Positions 1 through 13,336 of a stretch of DNA of 64,000 bases are shown in pieces. Each line of letters begins with the position of its first letter. Position 1 is the first letter of the stretch. This stretch comes from Chionoecetes opilio (Eukaryota > Arthropoda > Malacostraca > Decapoda > Majidae). The stretch covers positions 1 to 64,000 of the forward strand of contig JACEEZ010011891.1 in the NCBI GenBank assembly GCA_016584305.1. The letters run 5' to 3'. The notes beneath the pieces are model-generated. The model was not told the DNA's origin, did no database searches, and saw only the letters and a program-made list of their open reading frames with translations. Made by a program: the position numbers and the translations under genes.

Positions 1-536
1 ATTGGGGAAACTTTTTGCCCCGAAAAAGTACGGAATTTTAAAGGTAAATGATAGATCTTTTCACGCTCAAAGGGCAGAATATGAAGCGCGAGAAACAGGT
101 TTGAGCGTGGGCTTATTAGAAAATCACCATTAGTCATTATCGGGCCGAGCGAGGGGCGGCCGCGCCGGATGGCACCCCCCAACCACCAGGGGGCAGGCCG
201 GGGCCCGGACGGATTTTAAAGCGGGGGACTGATTTCACCCGGGCCGTGGACGGGCCCCCCCGGATGAAAAAACCCCCACACACACACCGGCCGCCTCTAG
301 CCACCCCCTTTTCGTCGGCCGGACAGGCCGCGGGGTTTGTGTGGCCGGCTTTTAGACTTTCCTCGAACCTTGGGGACGCAGGGTTAGGACGAACCCTAGG
401 GACAATCCTAAATCTCTATAAGTATGGGCCCTGGTTTGAAGAGTAAACCCCCCTCCATACCCCCTTTCATAAACCCTTTCATACCGGGGCCGGTCCTTTC
501 TCCGACCTTCCCAGTGTTGATTTTTCACTCTTCCCC
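1..536. other. Unassigned noisy sequence
   Basis: No gene, RNA or repeat recognised. GC-rich patches near 150-350 show inflated G and C runs like the rest of the first 6 kb. The open frames here are short and of biased composition (proline, serine, phenylalanine) and are not taken as coding. Confidence 0.5.
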
Positions 537-1110
537 CTACCCATTCTTTTTTCCCTTTCTTTCCACTCCCCTATTTATTTCCTTTTTCATACGCCATACT
601 CCATGTCTCACACCCCTGTCACAAACTTTCCCCAGTTCCCTGTCCACTTTACTTTTACTGAGTCTTTCACCACTTCCCATAATATTCCACCCCAAAACCT
701 TTACTTGCCCATTTGCTGTCACCCATCGTTGCAGTCTAGTCTGTACCTCAGTCCGCCTTGCTACCTCTCTCTGAACGGGTCCTCCATGTCCCCTCTAACG
801 CTTCCACGCCACATCCCTATTGGCTCTAATGCTATTCTCCCGCTTTGTTTGTGTTACTTCCAATCTGTCCAACTCCTTCCTAGCCCACACCTTTGTTTCC
901 AGGCCATACACAAGCTAGGGACTGCCCACCCTTCCATAGCCCTCTCACCATTTCATACTTTTTGCCCGACATTTTTGCCACCTGCCTACCTTTCAACCCC
1001 TGGTTGGCTCTAGTTTCCCTAAAAGCCTTAAAAGCCGTAAGAAGCGGCTTCTTCCCGATTCTCTCTCGTTTGGTGCCTGCCAGAACGGGTGACAGTGTGT
1101 TCCCCAAAAA
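537..1110 (-). pseudogene. LINE remnant, region downstream of the RT domain (copy 1)
   Basis: Read on the minus strand, this stretch is clearly homologous at the DNA level to 12,945-13,336 on the plus strand. Shared landmarks are KMSG, a QSLA block, the segment RIAL that in LINE proteins follows the palm domain, and a GDM/FRER block. The wording resembles the region after the reverse transcriptase of jockey/R1/CR1-type non-LTR retrotransposons; that placement is from family knowledge. Several frameshifts and stops break it, and part of the damage may be sequencing error because it lies in noisy sequence. No endonuclease or catalytic motif is present, so this is a 5'-truncated dead copy. Confidence 0.65.
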
Positions 1111-1504
1111 CTCCTAGGGGGATTTTTTATAACTGGTCAATGTTATTTGAATGTTTTAATTGATTATATTTTTCATTTGATTACAATTTGAATGGAGGAT
1201 TTAACTTATTTTATGACTTCACTATGTGTTTATGTATGAAACTTCTCACTGGGGAGAGTACGGAAATGGGGATGTATTTAAGGGAAGGGAAAGGGGTTTA
1301 GGTTGGGGGAACAGGGTGTGATTTAAGGGGGAGCTGCCACCACTCAGGCGGTATTTTCCGGGGGTTTACCCCCTGGGCGCTTTTGAATAATATTAAATTA
1401 ATTTATCTTGGTGTCGTGAGATAAGGGGAAATTATCCCGATAAGGCTGACTTTTTTGGAAGGGGGGGAATTATGTCCTAACACAGAATAATCACCGGGGT
1501 TTTT

Positions 1505-2700
1505 TTTTTATAATAAACACAAGAACTATATTGAAAACATCATCATTTTTATTTGAAAAGTATGTCTCTTGTTTGGTCACAACAACATTGGGTTAATCCA
1601 AAACCCCGGGGAAAAAACCTAAGGATGTAAAAAACCTTAAACCCTGATAGGGAAATTTCCTGTGAAATGAAGTAAGCTCTAATGACAAAAACCTTCCTCA
1701 AGAATCATTCTTAGGTTTCCCACCAGGGTCCGTATCAACGACCTATAGGTATACATTAAATTATATACAGGAAAAAAAAAATGGAGAGAAAATGATTGTT
1801 GTGTGGTTTCACAAGCCCATGTGGTTGGAGAAAAGGCGGGACACCCCCGTCGAACCTTCTCTCTACGGAAGGATGGGTTGCGATCGTTAAAATATTATAA
1901 GGATGGGCAGGCCCCTTTTACGTTGCGAAAACAAAAACCGAACCATTTTTGAAAATTAATAACAAATAAAAAAGGAAAGGGGGGGGGGAAACAGAGGTAC
2001 GTGGGCGATTTACCTAGGGGAAGGAGGGGTTTGAGGATCCCGTTCACGGTTTTCTCAGGCCCTCTGCAAAAAAGGGGATTTTTTTGAAGGTTAGACGTGC
2101 CCCTAAAATGAATAGCTTAAAATCCCGAAATAACTAATTAAATAAAAAAAATCGTGTACCTAAAAAAAGGCGCCAAATAAAAGCCCTGTTACTTTTGATA
2201 TAGAAGAATTAATATTTTAAAATCTTATACCCCAGAAGGGTGTATTACTTCCATGTCAAAAGCCCAAAAGGTATCAGGAGGAGGGTATGGACGTGAGCCT
2301 AAAACTTGGTAGATTTTAAATTTTAGCGTATAATTTACAAAGAACCATTTAGGGAAACTGATGGGAAACGAGGGGGACTATTTTGAAAGACATTAAAAAT
2401 CTGGGAGTGTTCCTTGATCTGATATGAGGGTTTGGGGGAGAAAAAAAAATTTTTAACCCATTAGTTATCATGATCGCGAATAATTTTTTCCACAAATTTT
2501 TGACTCCAAGGGCCAGTCGGGGGGGGGGGGGAATGGAAGGGAAAGGAAGAAAAAAAAGGCGGGGGGAAAGGGAAAGGAAGAGGGAAAAAAAAATGGCGGA
2601 AAAGAAAAAAGGGCGGTGATCACCCCGAAACTAACAAATAATGCTACGGACATAAGGGGAAATTAATGATAAAAATTTCTCATATTTATTCTCCCGAATA
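1505..2700 (+). repeat. Dispersed repeat family A, copy 1
   Basis: About 1.2 kb that is repeated in the same orientation at 4,925-6,160 (offset about 3.43 kb), with its 3' third repeated again at 7,862-8,165. Landmarks common to the copies are the AAGTAAGCTCTAATGA block (1,670s), the ATCTGATAT block (2,420s), the TCATGATCGC block, a long G run at 2,520, and CCCGAATAACGG near the end. It has no coding frame. Homopolymers differ strongly between copies. Confidence 0.75.
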
Positions 2701-4924
2701 ACGGCATTACACAGTCTATTCCCCGGGGAAAATTAAATTCTTCAATATCAAATTAACTACTCAGGGGGATCGTTTTTTTTTCCTTTTTAAAGCTGCGCAA
2801 AGGAGGTGGGGGATGGGACGAATTTAAAGGGAAATTTAATGGAAATCTTCTTTTCTTTGAAAACGGGTGTCTGCTTGGGTTTTAATTACACGAATATTCA
2901 ATAAAAGGAAAGTACCCCAATCAACCGATCCGGGGGTAGTGACGGGGGTGTCAAACCCGACTCAGTCCCTACATTTAAAAACGCAAGGTTCGCCCCAGGG
3001 GTGCTCGGGGTATTCGGGTTAGATAACGAACCTTACGCGTCCTAAACCCGCCCCCCGCAAGCTGGTTGACTGTAAAGTGAAAAGCAAGTACTACTATCTC
3101 AAATTTAAAATACTCCCCCCTGAACAGGCTGACCCCGGAAAAACCAGCGTCCACTTTTAACATGAAAATCCCTAGCCCAAATTTGTTTATCTATGCTTTA
3201 TTTTCGCGCCGCTCGGGCCCCGGTCTGGACTGGGCTATCCGGGCGGTCACTGTTTTTGCGAGGCATCAAAAAGGGTTTCAGCCCAGTCCAGGCTGGCCCG
3301 ACCCAATACAGGACCACCTTGGCCCAGTGTGGGGGGGGGAACGGCGCATGCGCAAAAACGGTCCGGGGAAAGGGGACCAGGGGCTTCTCGTGGGCGATAA
3401 GACATGAAACACCCTGATGGCCGACCAAAAACTAAAGTACACAGGCGTGGTAGTTTTAAAGCTTCAGCACAGGGTTTAAAAACGGACGACAAAAAGGTAT
3501 TAAAGTGGACCCTGCCGCCCCCAGTTCAGTTCGTCCGCCACTCGATCCCCCACCAATAGGAACGACAATGGGACGGGGCCAGTCTCGATGTATTTTCGGA
3601 CCAAGTCCACCCGACCCCTCCGGACGGACTGAAAACCCGGGCGGTGAAAGTCACGAAAATGGTACTTCTGAACTACACTACCCTTTGATCAATAATTTAT
3701 ATTTTAAAATTTTTGCTTAATTTCACCTGAATACACCACAAGTCGTGTTTATTGAATTTAATTAAATCCCTTTAAGACTCACCGAACCCCACTGACTGTT
3801 AAAGAAAAATTTAATGAGAGATGGATCCCAAACACCCCTTAAGGATATATTTGAACATACGACCCTCAATTTTTTTTGAATCCTGGCAATGTTTACATTT
3901 ACCTTTTCGAATGATTTCCCCAAAGTAATAACGGGTTACACTACAATTTCCCAAACCCAGTAGGTAAAAATTTTAAGTTCATAAAAATAAATTTTTAATG
4001 TTTATGTTCAAAATAATTCTTCCTTTATTTTAACATTTAACTAATGCATAAAATAACACTGCACTGAAAAAACTCCCGATTAGTCTTCTAGGGGGTCTCC
4101 GTAGGGCGGGTTGAAGCTTGAGAGTGCGGAAACAGATGTCGTCGACTCCTTGCTATTTGAGCAGCAAACGTGCTGGCGTCCTTTTGGGAGACGGTGGTGG
4201 ATAGTATGGCGCTGTATGGCTCGGCTACCTTTGGGAGGGAAAAACCCAGAAGGTAAACCCTTTTTTTTCTGGAAAATTCTAGGATCTTGGAAAATAAGAC
4301 GTATCCTTTCTTGGTTGTGTCTCCCCTTTTTGGGGGGTGGCGTCCCCCGATGTCGCTCACAAACGGGGATAAGTAAATGTTCTTAGCGTGGGGTTATTAG
4401 CGAACTCTGACGAGTCAGTGGGGAGGGAGAGAGATCCAAGTTCCCCCCCGACGCGGCTTCACGTCCTTTTTTTGCCATGGGGGTGGTGTCGAGGCGTGGG
4501 TGGCGGGTAATGCGGCTACAGGAACGCGGCTACGGGGGCTGGTAGAAGGGCGGGGAGTTTAGGCGGCATGGGTCGAGGCGCCGGAGGCTGTATGCGTTGG
4601 CGTGGCGGCGGTGAGGGGCGGCCCGGTGTGAAGGGGGCGGAGCTGAGGCGCGCGGCGAAGGGGGGCGGGGAGGGGCGGGGCGGTTTGGGTTCTTCAGCTC
4701 ACTGCCCCATGGTCATGGTTTAGTGTGTGGGGTTTGGTTATAGGGGGGGAAAATCAATGAGCTCTTAATGATCGATTACATATGAAAATTTCTGAAATTT
4801 GACTATCTTGCTATTTATTTTCCCCGGTGAGATTCTGTTCGTTATTTTTAGGGAAAAAATATCCCACGCTAAGTCACCAGTGTGTTTTGACATACAAGAA
4901 AAAAAAAAAAAAAAAAACCCCCCG
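2701..4924. other. Sequence between A copies, no gene recognised
   Basis: No protein family or RNA recognised. A short imperfect hairpin joins the GGACTGGGC block near 3,228 to GCCCAGTCC near 3,280. The part from about 4,455 to 4,690 is listed separately as CpG-rich. A poly-A run lies at about 4,900. If the A copies were LTRs this would be the interior, but no gag or pol signal is visible. Confidence 0.45.
4455..4690. other. CpG-rich island-like segment
   Basis: Dense in CG dinucleotides and GGGCGG-type boxes, unlike the AT-rich surroundings. It could be a CpG island or promoter remnant, but no open gene lies next to it and the base runs here are unreliable. Confidence 0.35.
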
Positions 4925-6160
4925 CCCTTAAACATAAGAAAGTTGTCTATTTAAAAGAAATTATATTTATTCCTACTTTAAATAGTAGGGCTCTTGCTTG
5001 AGATCACATACAACATATAAGGGTTAACCAACACCGGAAAAAAATCTAATCGGATTAAGAAAAACCTTACCCCCTGATGGGGAAAATTTTCCGTGAAAAA
5101 AAGTAAGCTCTAATGAGCATAAACCTTTCCCCAATGAATCTTCTTAGAATTACCCCCTATTCCGTATAACTGAGCAATAGGTAACATGAATATAAATAGG
5201 AAAAAAAATGTGAGAAAATGAGTTGGGTTTGGGATTCCAAGACCCAAAGGCCCGGAGAGGGAAGGCGTGGGACACCCCGTCGAGGCCTCTCTCTTACGGG
5301 GAAAGGGTGGGGTTTAACTCGTTAAAATATTATAAGGGTGGGCAGGTCCTTTTCGTTAGCGAAAACTAAACATCGATACCCCTATTGAAAATTAGATAAC
5401 AATATGAAAAAAAGGAAAGGGCGGGGGGGGGGGAAAAAAGGAGCGTAATCGGGCGCTTACCCACGGGAAGGAGGTTGGGACTGCCGTCTCCGGCTTTTTT
5501 CAGGGCCCTCGCATAAAAGGGGAGTTTTTTGAATGGGCTAACGTGACCCAAAAGAAAGCTTATAAACCCGAAATAACTAAATTTAAAAAATGAAACTCGG
5601 TACCCAAGAAAGGCTGCCCATAATACCCGACCTGACTTTGATATAGAAGAATTTTAAAAGTTTTAAACTTTTATCCGAGAAGGGTGTGATTACTTTCCCA
5701 TGTCAAAAGTCGAACGCGTATTAGGAGTGAGAGTGTATGGACGGAGCCTAGAAAATTGGTAGACTTTCAATTTAGCTATAACTTTACTAAGACATCCATT
5801 TTGAACGGGTCGGGAACGATGGGACTATTTTTAAAGACATTAAGAATCTAGGGGGTGTTTTCCCTTTATCTGATATGATGGTTTGGGGGGGAATAAAAAT
5901 TTTTAATCCATTAGTTTTCACGACGCGGAATAATTATTCCAGAAATTTTTATCGCAACCGGCATGTCGGGGGGGGGGGGGGGGAAGGAGGAAGGAAGAAA
6001 AAAATGGCGGGGAGGAAGGAAAGGGAAAATGAGAAAAAAAGGCGGATAAGAAAGAAGGGCGGTGACCCCCGCGAAACTAACAAGTGAACTCTTTCGAGAC
6101 ATAACCCGGGAATTTTATATAAAAATTCTCATACTATCTCTCCCGAATAACGGGCATTAC
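4925..6160 (+). repeat. Dispersed repeat family A, copy 2
   Basis: Direct copy of 1,505-2,700: same order of the AAGTAAGCTCTAATGA block (5,100), ATCTGATATGATGG (5,870), a long G run (5,965) and CCCGAATAACGG (6,145). Base substitutions and many homopolymer-length differences separate the two. No coding content. Confidence 0.75.
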
Positions 6161-6408
6161 AACGTTGCCAGCTTCTTTTCGGGGCTCGCCCCGCTCGGCG
6201 ATCACAGCTGAAAAAGCTGTAAAAAAAACAACCACACAAGACGATTGATTGTTTGATTTAATGTCAAAAAAAGGTGAATGTGCACACAATGACGAATTGT
6301 CATCTTCAGCTCATATCCAACCACATCTTCTCTCATAAACATACTGAATTAAACGCAATGCTAGTCATTTCCACAATATATACCAATCAGCTGCTCTACC
6401 GTAGATAA

Positions 6409-6832
6409 CACTAGAGTTCCTATATTATATAGAGTAGCGACAACTCGATTGGTGAACGCCATCTTGACGCCAAGGCCTCCTCGTTCATCTAAGACCCGGG
6501 GAAGTTCCAAAGGGCATTATCCCGCAGTATATCATGTTATACATGTATAAAGGATAGACTGTTATCTTCGGAAATGCTTGTTCTATAAGATTATCACATA
6601 AAAACATAGTAAAAACACATTAAATAAAGGTCATTATGAGACTCTGAAGAAATATGATGAACTTAACTTCATTTAAAAAAACTCGTCGTCATGTATAACT
6701 TTGTGGGACAGCTTATAAGATGGCAGATATCAATACAAGCAGAATTTTATTAGCTTTCCATTGACATATTTCCTTTTCTGATACATACAATAGTACCATG
6801 CAAATATTAAGGTTAACTAAATAAATTTCCGT
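6409..6832 (+). repeat. Dispersed repeat family R, copy 1
   Basis: About 420 bp beginning near CTAGAGTTCCTATATTAT and ending AAGGTTAACTAAATAAAT just before a CT microsatellite. Highly similar to 8,577-8,990 (same strand) and 12,520-12,930 (opposite strand); a weaker match lies at 60,440-60,720. Shared blocks include AAGGCCTCCTCGTTC, ATCATGTTATACATGTA, GATAATCTTATAGAAC (read on the other strand) and TACCATGCAAA. Non-coding. Confidence 0.8.
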
Positions 6833-6839
6833 GGCGGCC

Positions 6840-7316
<477 letters not shown>

Positions 7317-7350
7317 ATATATATATATATATAGAAAAAGAAAAGAAACG

Positions 7351-7413
<63 letters not shown>

Positions 7414-7500
7414 TAATATATATATATATAAAATATATATATATATATAAATATATTATATATATATATATATATTTTATATATATATATATATTTAGAG
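7317..7500. repeat. (AT)n and poly-A microsatellite
   Basis: TA repeats, then about 45 A residues, then more TA repeats ending in GAGAGA. Simple sequence with no coding meaning. Confidence 0.95.
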
Positions 7501-7861
7501 AGCGAGAGAGATAATTTTAAAAAGGTTTTGGTTACTCTCATTTTTTGGTCCCCTTTGAGCTAGTGCACTAAGCTATAGGATAGGAAAGATCGCCACCCAG
7601 GGCAAACCCTGGGTATAACAGATAACCAAAACCAAAATCTGGTTACACATAACCAGGTACACATAGATAAACTGAAAAAGAAACATACGTCTGGCAACGC
7701 CGTGCCATCTGACCGAGGCCGGCGTCCGCCAGCCGGTCGGAGCCATCATTCTCTTTTTTGCCTTCATAACGTCAACACCTGCTGTGTCTCCTGTAGCACG
7801 TGTTTGTTTCTATTCAGGCCATATGGTAAGCACCTGCTGTTTTTTTCGTGTTTACTGGGTG
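7501..7861. other. Unassigned segment between microsatellite and A copy 3
   Basis: Contains one inverted spacer (GGTTTTGGTTACTCTC) at 7,525, a short perfect palindrome-like CCCAGGG/CCCTGGG near 7,600, and a GC-rich CCGGCGTCCGCCAGCCGG patch at 7,720. No gene recognised. Confidence 0.4.
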
Positions 7862-8165
7862 TGGTGATCTGATATAGGGGGTGAGGGGAGGATGAAAAGC
7901 TTTGAATCCTTTAGTTTATCATGATCGCTAAATAAGTGTCCCCGAATTTTGACTCGTACCTGGATGGTCGGGGGGGGGGGGGTGGGAGGGGGGGTGGGGG
8001 GGGGGAGGAGTGAAAGGAAGGGATGAAATAGAAAGTTAGAATGAAGAAGGAAGATAAATTTCCCGAGAAACGAAAAAGTTGATTGCTTACGCCATAACCA
8101 CGGGAATTGAATGTAGGAATTCCCACCTATCTCTCTCTTCCGAAATACGGGCATTACACATTCCT
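7862..8165 (+). repeat. Dispersed repeat family A, partial copy 3
   Basis: Matches the 3' third of the other two A copies: TATCTGATAT, TTTATCATGATCGC, the long G run at 7,970, and the ending ATACGGGCATTACACATT. It starts directly after a TTTACTGGGT segment and lacks the first ~900 bp of the family. Confidence 0.7.
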
Positions 8166-8576
8166 TCACACTCTTCACTGACTCCCGCAATTCCCTTCTC
8201 TTATACAATCTCCTTCGCTCACGTTCACCCCTTGTTCGGGAGATCCCACACTGGTTATTCCGACTACCCATACGCCCCAACACCATGTTGGCTTTCTGCT
8301 GGGTACCGATCCCGTGGGTATCTCGGGGCACGAACGCGTTGATTCTTTGTCGCGCTCGCCACTATGTCCCCCCAATCCCCCGTTTTCTCACACTTGGCCA
8401 GGCCTCCGACTACTACCTTCTTAAATCTTCCTATTCGACCGCTGCAATTCTCTGGCCACTTTCTCTGCCCAACACTAAACTTCGCTGATCAAACCTTTAA
8501 ATCTCCATGGTCAAATCCTTAGCCACTCTAATAGACGTTTGGGGAGACTGCTTCTCGCACGCTTACGCCATAGTCC
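8166..8576. other. Unassigned segment with a minus-strand open frame
   Basis: Minus-strand translation from about 8,331 downward is open for more than 100 codons and rich in charged residues before it enters the proline-rich G-run of repeat A. I recognise no domain. It may be a decayed LINE linker, but nothing decides this. Confidence 0.25.
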
Positions 8577-8990
8577 ATACTAGAGTACCTGTATTATATA
8601 GAGTAGGCAACAAATCGTTTGTGGGCGCCTCTTGGCGCCAGGGCCTCCTCATTCACCTAAGACCCGGGAAGTTCTCAAGGCCTTAACCCGCGCGTATATC
8701 CTGTTATACATGTAATAAAGGATAGACTGTTTATCTTCGGAAATGCTTGTTCTATAAGATTATCCCATAAAACATGTAAAAACACATAAATAAAGGTCCT
8801 TATGAGACCTGAAAGAAATATGATGAACCTTAACATTCACTTAAAACTCATCGTCATGTATAACTTGTGGACAGGCTTTAAAGATGGGGCAATAGCAATA
8901 GAAGCAGAATTTACTTAGCTTTCGCATTGCATATTTCGTTTTCTGATACTACAATAATACCATGCAAACATTAAGGTTAACTAAATAAAT
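8577..8990 (+). repeat. Dispersed repeat family R, copy 2
   Basis: Begins CTAGAGTACCTGTATTAT and ends at the CT tract, as copy 1. Similarity continues over the whole length with small indels. It sits immediately upstream of a CT tract and the LINE at 9.13 kb. Confidence 0.8.
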
Positions 8991-9128
8991 TGCTCCGCTC
9001 TCGCTCTCTCTCTCTCCGACCGCTGCTCTCTCTCTCATCTCTCTCTCTCTCTCTCTCTCAATCTCTCTCTCTCTCATCTCTCTCTCTCTCTCTCCTCATC
9101 TCTCGTCCCGTCTCTCTCTCTCTCTCTA
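8991..9128. repeat. (CT)n microsatellite
   Basis: CT/TCTC repeats with a few interruptions, between R copy 2 and the LINE. Confidence 0.9.
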
Positions 9129-9129
9129 T

Positions 9130-11097
9130 ACTATTGAAGAAATTTATTGGTATATGGAATTCGTGGGCAAGCATTGATTGTTTGAAAGTTATCTTACTCG
9201 AGAAAGCAGTTCACAGTCTTGTAATATACATCTCCTGAAAATGTTAAGTGTGGTGTACCACAAGGAATCAATTTTGGACATTTACTATTTTCTTTATATA
9301 TCAATGATATTAGCTTATGTACTAGAAAAACTCAAATTCATACTTTTTTTGGCAGATGACACTAATATTTTCCTTCAAGAAAAGATGTATTACATTACAA
9401 ATACATGATAATGAACTACTACAATGTAGTTAGCTGGCTTAAAAACTAACAATTAACATTAACTCAGTAAAACGAACTATATGCTATCGCATCCACAGAT
9501 GACCCAACCACAACAATTTATACTAGAATGAAATAACATCTTAATTAAAAGAACACAGGAAGTCAGGTTCTTAGGAGTATACAATTGACTGTAAATTAGA
9601 TGAAAGCACACATTGGGATATAAAAAAGTAAAATTTTCAAAGATAACTGGAGTGGGGATATATAGGTTAGAAATTTTTGTGTGCTGACTGATTTGTCTAA
9701 AACAAATTTTATCTTTCATTATCATACCCACATCTATATATTGTTCTGGCAATCTGGGTGGGTCATATAAAATGTATATAGATAGTCTATTCATTACTCA
9801 AAAAAAATTACTTCGGATCATATCACACAGTACTAAGTTGACCCACCTAATCCAATATTCGGGTTACAAACTTTAAATTTTAAATGTATAATTTCCTACC
9901 AACCATGACCTTTGGTTATAAAGCACTCACACTATCCAATAGACTGTGTTTTCCAATACATAACTCGCACATCCAAATTACGACCACATATATCCTGAAA
10001 ATTCCTTTATGAGAACCTCACCACCACAGTGTCCTGACTAAAGGAACAAACTGTGGAACCAACTTACGCCGGATATTAAAGTAAGGCCAATTGATCCTTC
10101 AAATTAACAGTTAAAAGAAAAATTAAGATCAGTTATTGATGCTTGTTAGTCACATGGTCATACTTTAACCATTGTGTCTATAACTGCAAATACTGTTGTT
10201 TGTTTGTGTGTATTACGATTAATTGCTACTATCCATTCTTATCTTTTTGCTGTATCGTTATTATTATTATTAATTTATTATTATTATTATATTATCATTA
10301 TTGCTTATCATTATTATCATTATTATCCACTTTTAGTTTTCATATTCTAATCCCTTATATAGGATTCAGTGTTTTTATATCAGTTTTATTTTTTGTTATC
10401 ATAATATTATCAATATCATATTATTTAATATTGGTATCTGATTATTATTTTTATTACTATCTTGCCATAGAATCAGTAAATTCTAATATTTTTTTAGTTA
10501 TTCATATTCTAAATCTGCTATGAAATTTGCAATTCACAGCCTTATTATTCCATCATTATTGTTATTATCATCTTATTATTATTATCATAATTATTATTGC
10601 TATTCTATTATAATTTTTATCACTTGTTAATAGTTTATCATTTATTATATCTTTATTATACTTTTATCATTATTATCAACTTGTTTCCATCATTGATACT
10701 AATTATTATTATTATTTAGCTATTATTATTATTATTATTGTTGTTATTATTATCATTATTATATTAGTATTATTACTTATTATTAATTATTAATTTCAAT
10801 ATATCATTATATTATTAATTACTATTCTTTATTTTTACTGCTATAAAGTATTTTGGATTTGTTTTTGTTTTAAGTTATAATAATGATTAATGGTAATCAA
10901 TGCAAAACCTATGTTTATGTTTACGATTATGTACATATAGTTGGGGTTTTTTTTCGTTGTTTGTTAGTGTTATATATTAGGCCTTACGAGAAGTACGGGT
11001 TGCCACACATACATGTTTAAGCATCAAGTCCATAAAGAGCTTCGGCTCATGGACGCAGGGCTTGTGTCATTAATCTATGTATCATAATTGTTATATC
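9130..11097 (+). pseudogene. Degraded non-LTR retrotransposon (jockey/CR1-type RT and 3' UTR)
   Basis: A GVPQG motif at about 9,249 is followed by HLLFSLYINDI, and 110 bp later FLADDTNIF carries the two catalytic aspartates of the reverse transcriptase palm. The two motifs lie in different frames, so at least one frameshift separates them. Further downstream, fragments of the thumb/C-terminal region can be read (AHIG, FCVLTD, LWN near 10,050) with many stops. From 10,230 to 10,870 the sequence is an ATT-rich low-complexity run, then a non-repetitive tail (GAAGTACGGGTTGCC at 10,990; GGCTCATGGACGCAGGG at 11,045) ends near an A-rich stretch. I take the ATT-rich part plus tail as the 3' UTR. No endonuclease is present; 5' truncation begins at the CT tract. 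Confidence 0.7.
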
Positions 11098-11182
11098 TGA
11101 AAAAAGAAAGAAACAAAAAGCCAATAAATCAATCATCAATCAATCAATCTCCGGAAAGAGAAGAGAGAGATAGAGAAGAGAT

Positions 11183-11222
<40 letters not shown>

Positions 11223-11324
11223 AGAGAAGAAAGAGAGAGAGAGAGGAGAGAGAGAGAGAGGAGAGAGAGATAAGGAAAGAAGATGAGTGAGAGGATATGA
11301 GAGAGTAACCAAAAACCTTTCATT

Positions 11325-11355
<31 letters not shown>

Positions 11356-11426
11356 CTCTCTCTCTCCTCTCTCTCTCTCGCTCTCTATCCTCGCTCTCTC
11401 TCTCTCTCTCAATAATATTATAGAAG

Positions 11427-11461
<35 letters not shown>

Positions 11462-11535
11462 TAGAGAGAGAGAGAGAGATTATTTGAAAAAGTTTTTGGT
11501 TACTCTCTCTCTCTCTCTCTCTCTCTCACACTCGT

Positions 11536-11571
<36 letters not shown>

Positions 11572-12238
11572 TCTCCCCAGTCCCTCTCTCGCGTCTCCTC
11601 TCTTCCCTCTTCCTCCTCCTCTCTCCTCTCCTCTCCTCTCCTCCGTGAAAGAGACAGAGGAGAGAGGGAGAATGAAAAGAGAGTATGGAAAGCGTAACCA
11701 AAAACCTTTTTCAATTCTCCTCTCGCTCAGATAATTCTCCTATCTAACCCTCACAAGATCATACTCGTCTATCTACGTTTCCGATCTCATCCTCCCTAAA
11801 CAGTCCTCTCTTCCTGCGGAGTCCCCTTCCTCTCCTCGTCTCCTTCATCCTGTCTGCCTCCTCTCCTCCTCTCCTCCCTCCTCCCCTCTCTCCTCCTCGT
11901 CTCTCTCTACTCGCTCTCTCTCTCTCCCCGTCATCTCTCCCTCTCCCTCCTCTCTCTCTCCGTCTCGTCTCTATATATATTATATATATATATATATACT
12001 ATATATATAATATATCTAGATATATATATATTATGATATATATATATAATATATATATATATATAATATATATATTATTATATAATTATATATATATATA
12101 TATATAGATATATATAACAAAAAAAAATTATCTATATATATATATATAGTATATATATATATATATATTTTATATATATATATTTTAGAAGAGAAGAGAG
12201 AGAGAAGAGAGAGAGAGAGAGGAGGAGAAAGAGAGTAG

Positions 12239-12283
<45 letters not shown>

Positions 12284-12396
12284 AGAGGAGGTAGAGAGAA
12301 GAGAGAAATAATTATAAAGGGTTTTTTGGTTTACTCTCTCATATCTCTCACGTCATCTCTCTTTCACTTAATATCTCTCTCATCTTTCTTTCAACC

Positions 12397-12442
<46 letters not shown>

Positions 12443-12519
12443 AGAGAGAGAAGAGAGAGAGAGAAGGAGAGAGAGAGAGAGAGAGAGCGAGGAGCGGAGA
12501 GAGAGAGCAATTTATTTAA
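11098..12519. repeat. Compound GA/CT/AT microsatellite block
   Basis: Alternating GA, CT and TA tracts. Spacer ACCAAAAACCTTT (or its complement) occurs at 11,307, 11,490, 11,695 and 12,310. A TCACTTAATATCTCTCTC segment at 12,365 is the reverse complement of the area after R copy 1 at about 6,965. The block therefore belongs to the inverted arrangement around R copy 3. Confidence 0.9.
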
Positions 12520-12930
12520 GTTAACCTAATGTTTGCATGGTATTATTGTATGTATCCGAAAAACGAAATAATGTCATGGAAAGCTAACTAAATTTCTGCT
12601 TCTATTGATCATATGCCATCTTATAAGCTGTCCCACAAAGTTATACATGACGACGAGTTTTAAGTGAATGTTAAGTTCATCATATTTCTTCAGTCTCAAA
12701 ATGACCTTTATTTAATGTTTTTTACTATGTTTTATGTGATAATCTTATAGAACAAACAATTTCGAAGAAAAACAGTCTATCCTTTATACATGTATAACAT
12801 GATATACTGCGGGGTAATGCCTTGAGAACTTCCCCGGTTCTTGGGTTGAACGAGGAGGCCTTGGCACCCAATATGGCGCCCAGTAGCTTTTAAACATAGG
12901 GCTTATGAATGGCGTTACCCTCTTTATAGA
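12520..12930 (-). repeat. Dispersed repeat family R, copy 3 (inverted)
   Basis: Reverse complement of copies 1 and 2: TTTATTTAAGTTAACC at the left, TATACATGTATAACATGATAT at 12,785 and GAACGAGGAGGCCTTGG at 12,848. The last 60 bp toward 12,930 are more diverged. Together with copy 1 it frames the 6.4-12.9 kb block as an inverted pair. Confidence 0.75.
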
Positions 12931-12944
12931 GGTATCCTAGAGCC

Positions 12945-13336
12945 AACCAGTAGGTTGGGAAAGGGCCCTGGGCAGTGTGGCAAGATGTCGGGCCAACAAG
13001 TAGAAATGGTAGAGGACTATGGAAGGGTGTGGCAGTCCCTAGCATTATGTATGGCCTGGAACAATGGTTTGTGGTCTAGGAAGGATTGGACAGTTTGGGA
13101 AGTAACACAGAACAAAGCAGGCAGAATAGCATTAGGACCCAAATTAAATCGGGGTATGTGGCAGTGGAAGCGATTAGAGGGGGACATGGGATGGAGCACG
13201 TTCAGAGAGAGGATAGCAAAGACAGGACTGAGGTACAGAGCTAGACTGCAACGAATGGATGACAGCAAATGGGAAAGGAAGGTTTGGGACTGGAATATGT
13301 AGGGGAAAGTGGATGAAGACTCAGTAAAAGGGGAAA
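12945..13336 (+). pseudogene. LINE remnant, region downstream of the RT domain (copy 2, left half)
   Basis: Open over about 115 codons. Reads KMSG, WQSLA, then RIALG, GDMGW, RYRARL and VWDW, the order seen downstream of the palm in jockey/R1/CR1-type LINE proteins (family knowledge). Homologous to 537-1,107 on the other strand. A stop follows VWDWNM. Homology stops abruptly at about 13,336, where the duplicated block D begins; the C-terminal part of what appears to be the same LINE resumes at 15,584. Confidence 0.7.

Noticed and set aside
1505..6160. LTR retrotransposon with family A as LTRs
   Set aside because: No TG..CA ends, primer-binding site or gag-pol text could be seen between the copies; kept only as a direct repeat.
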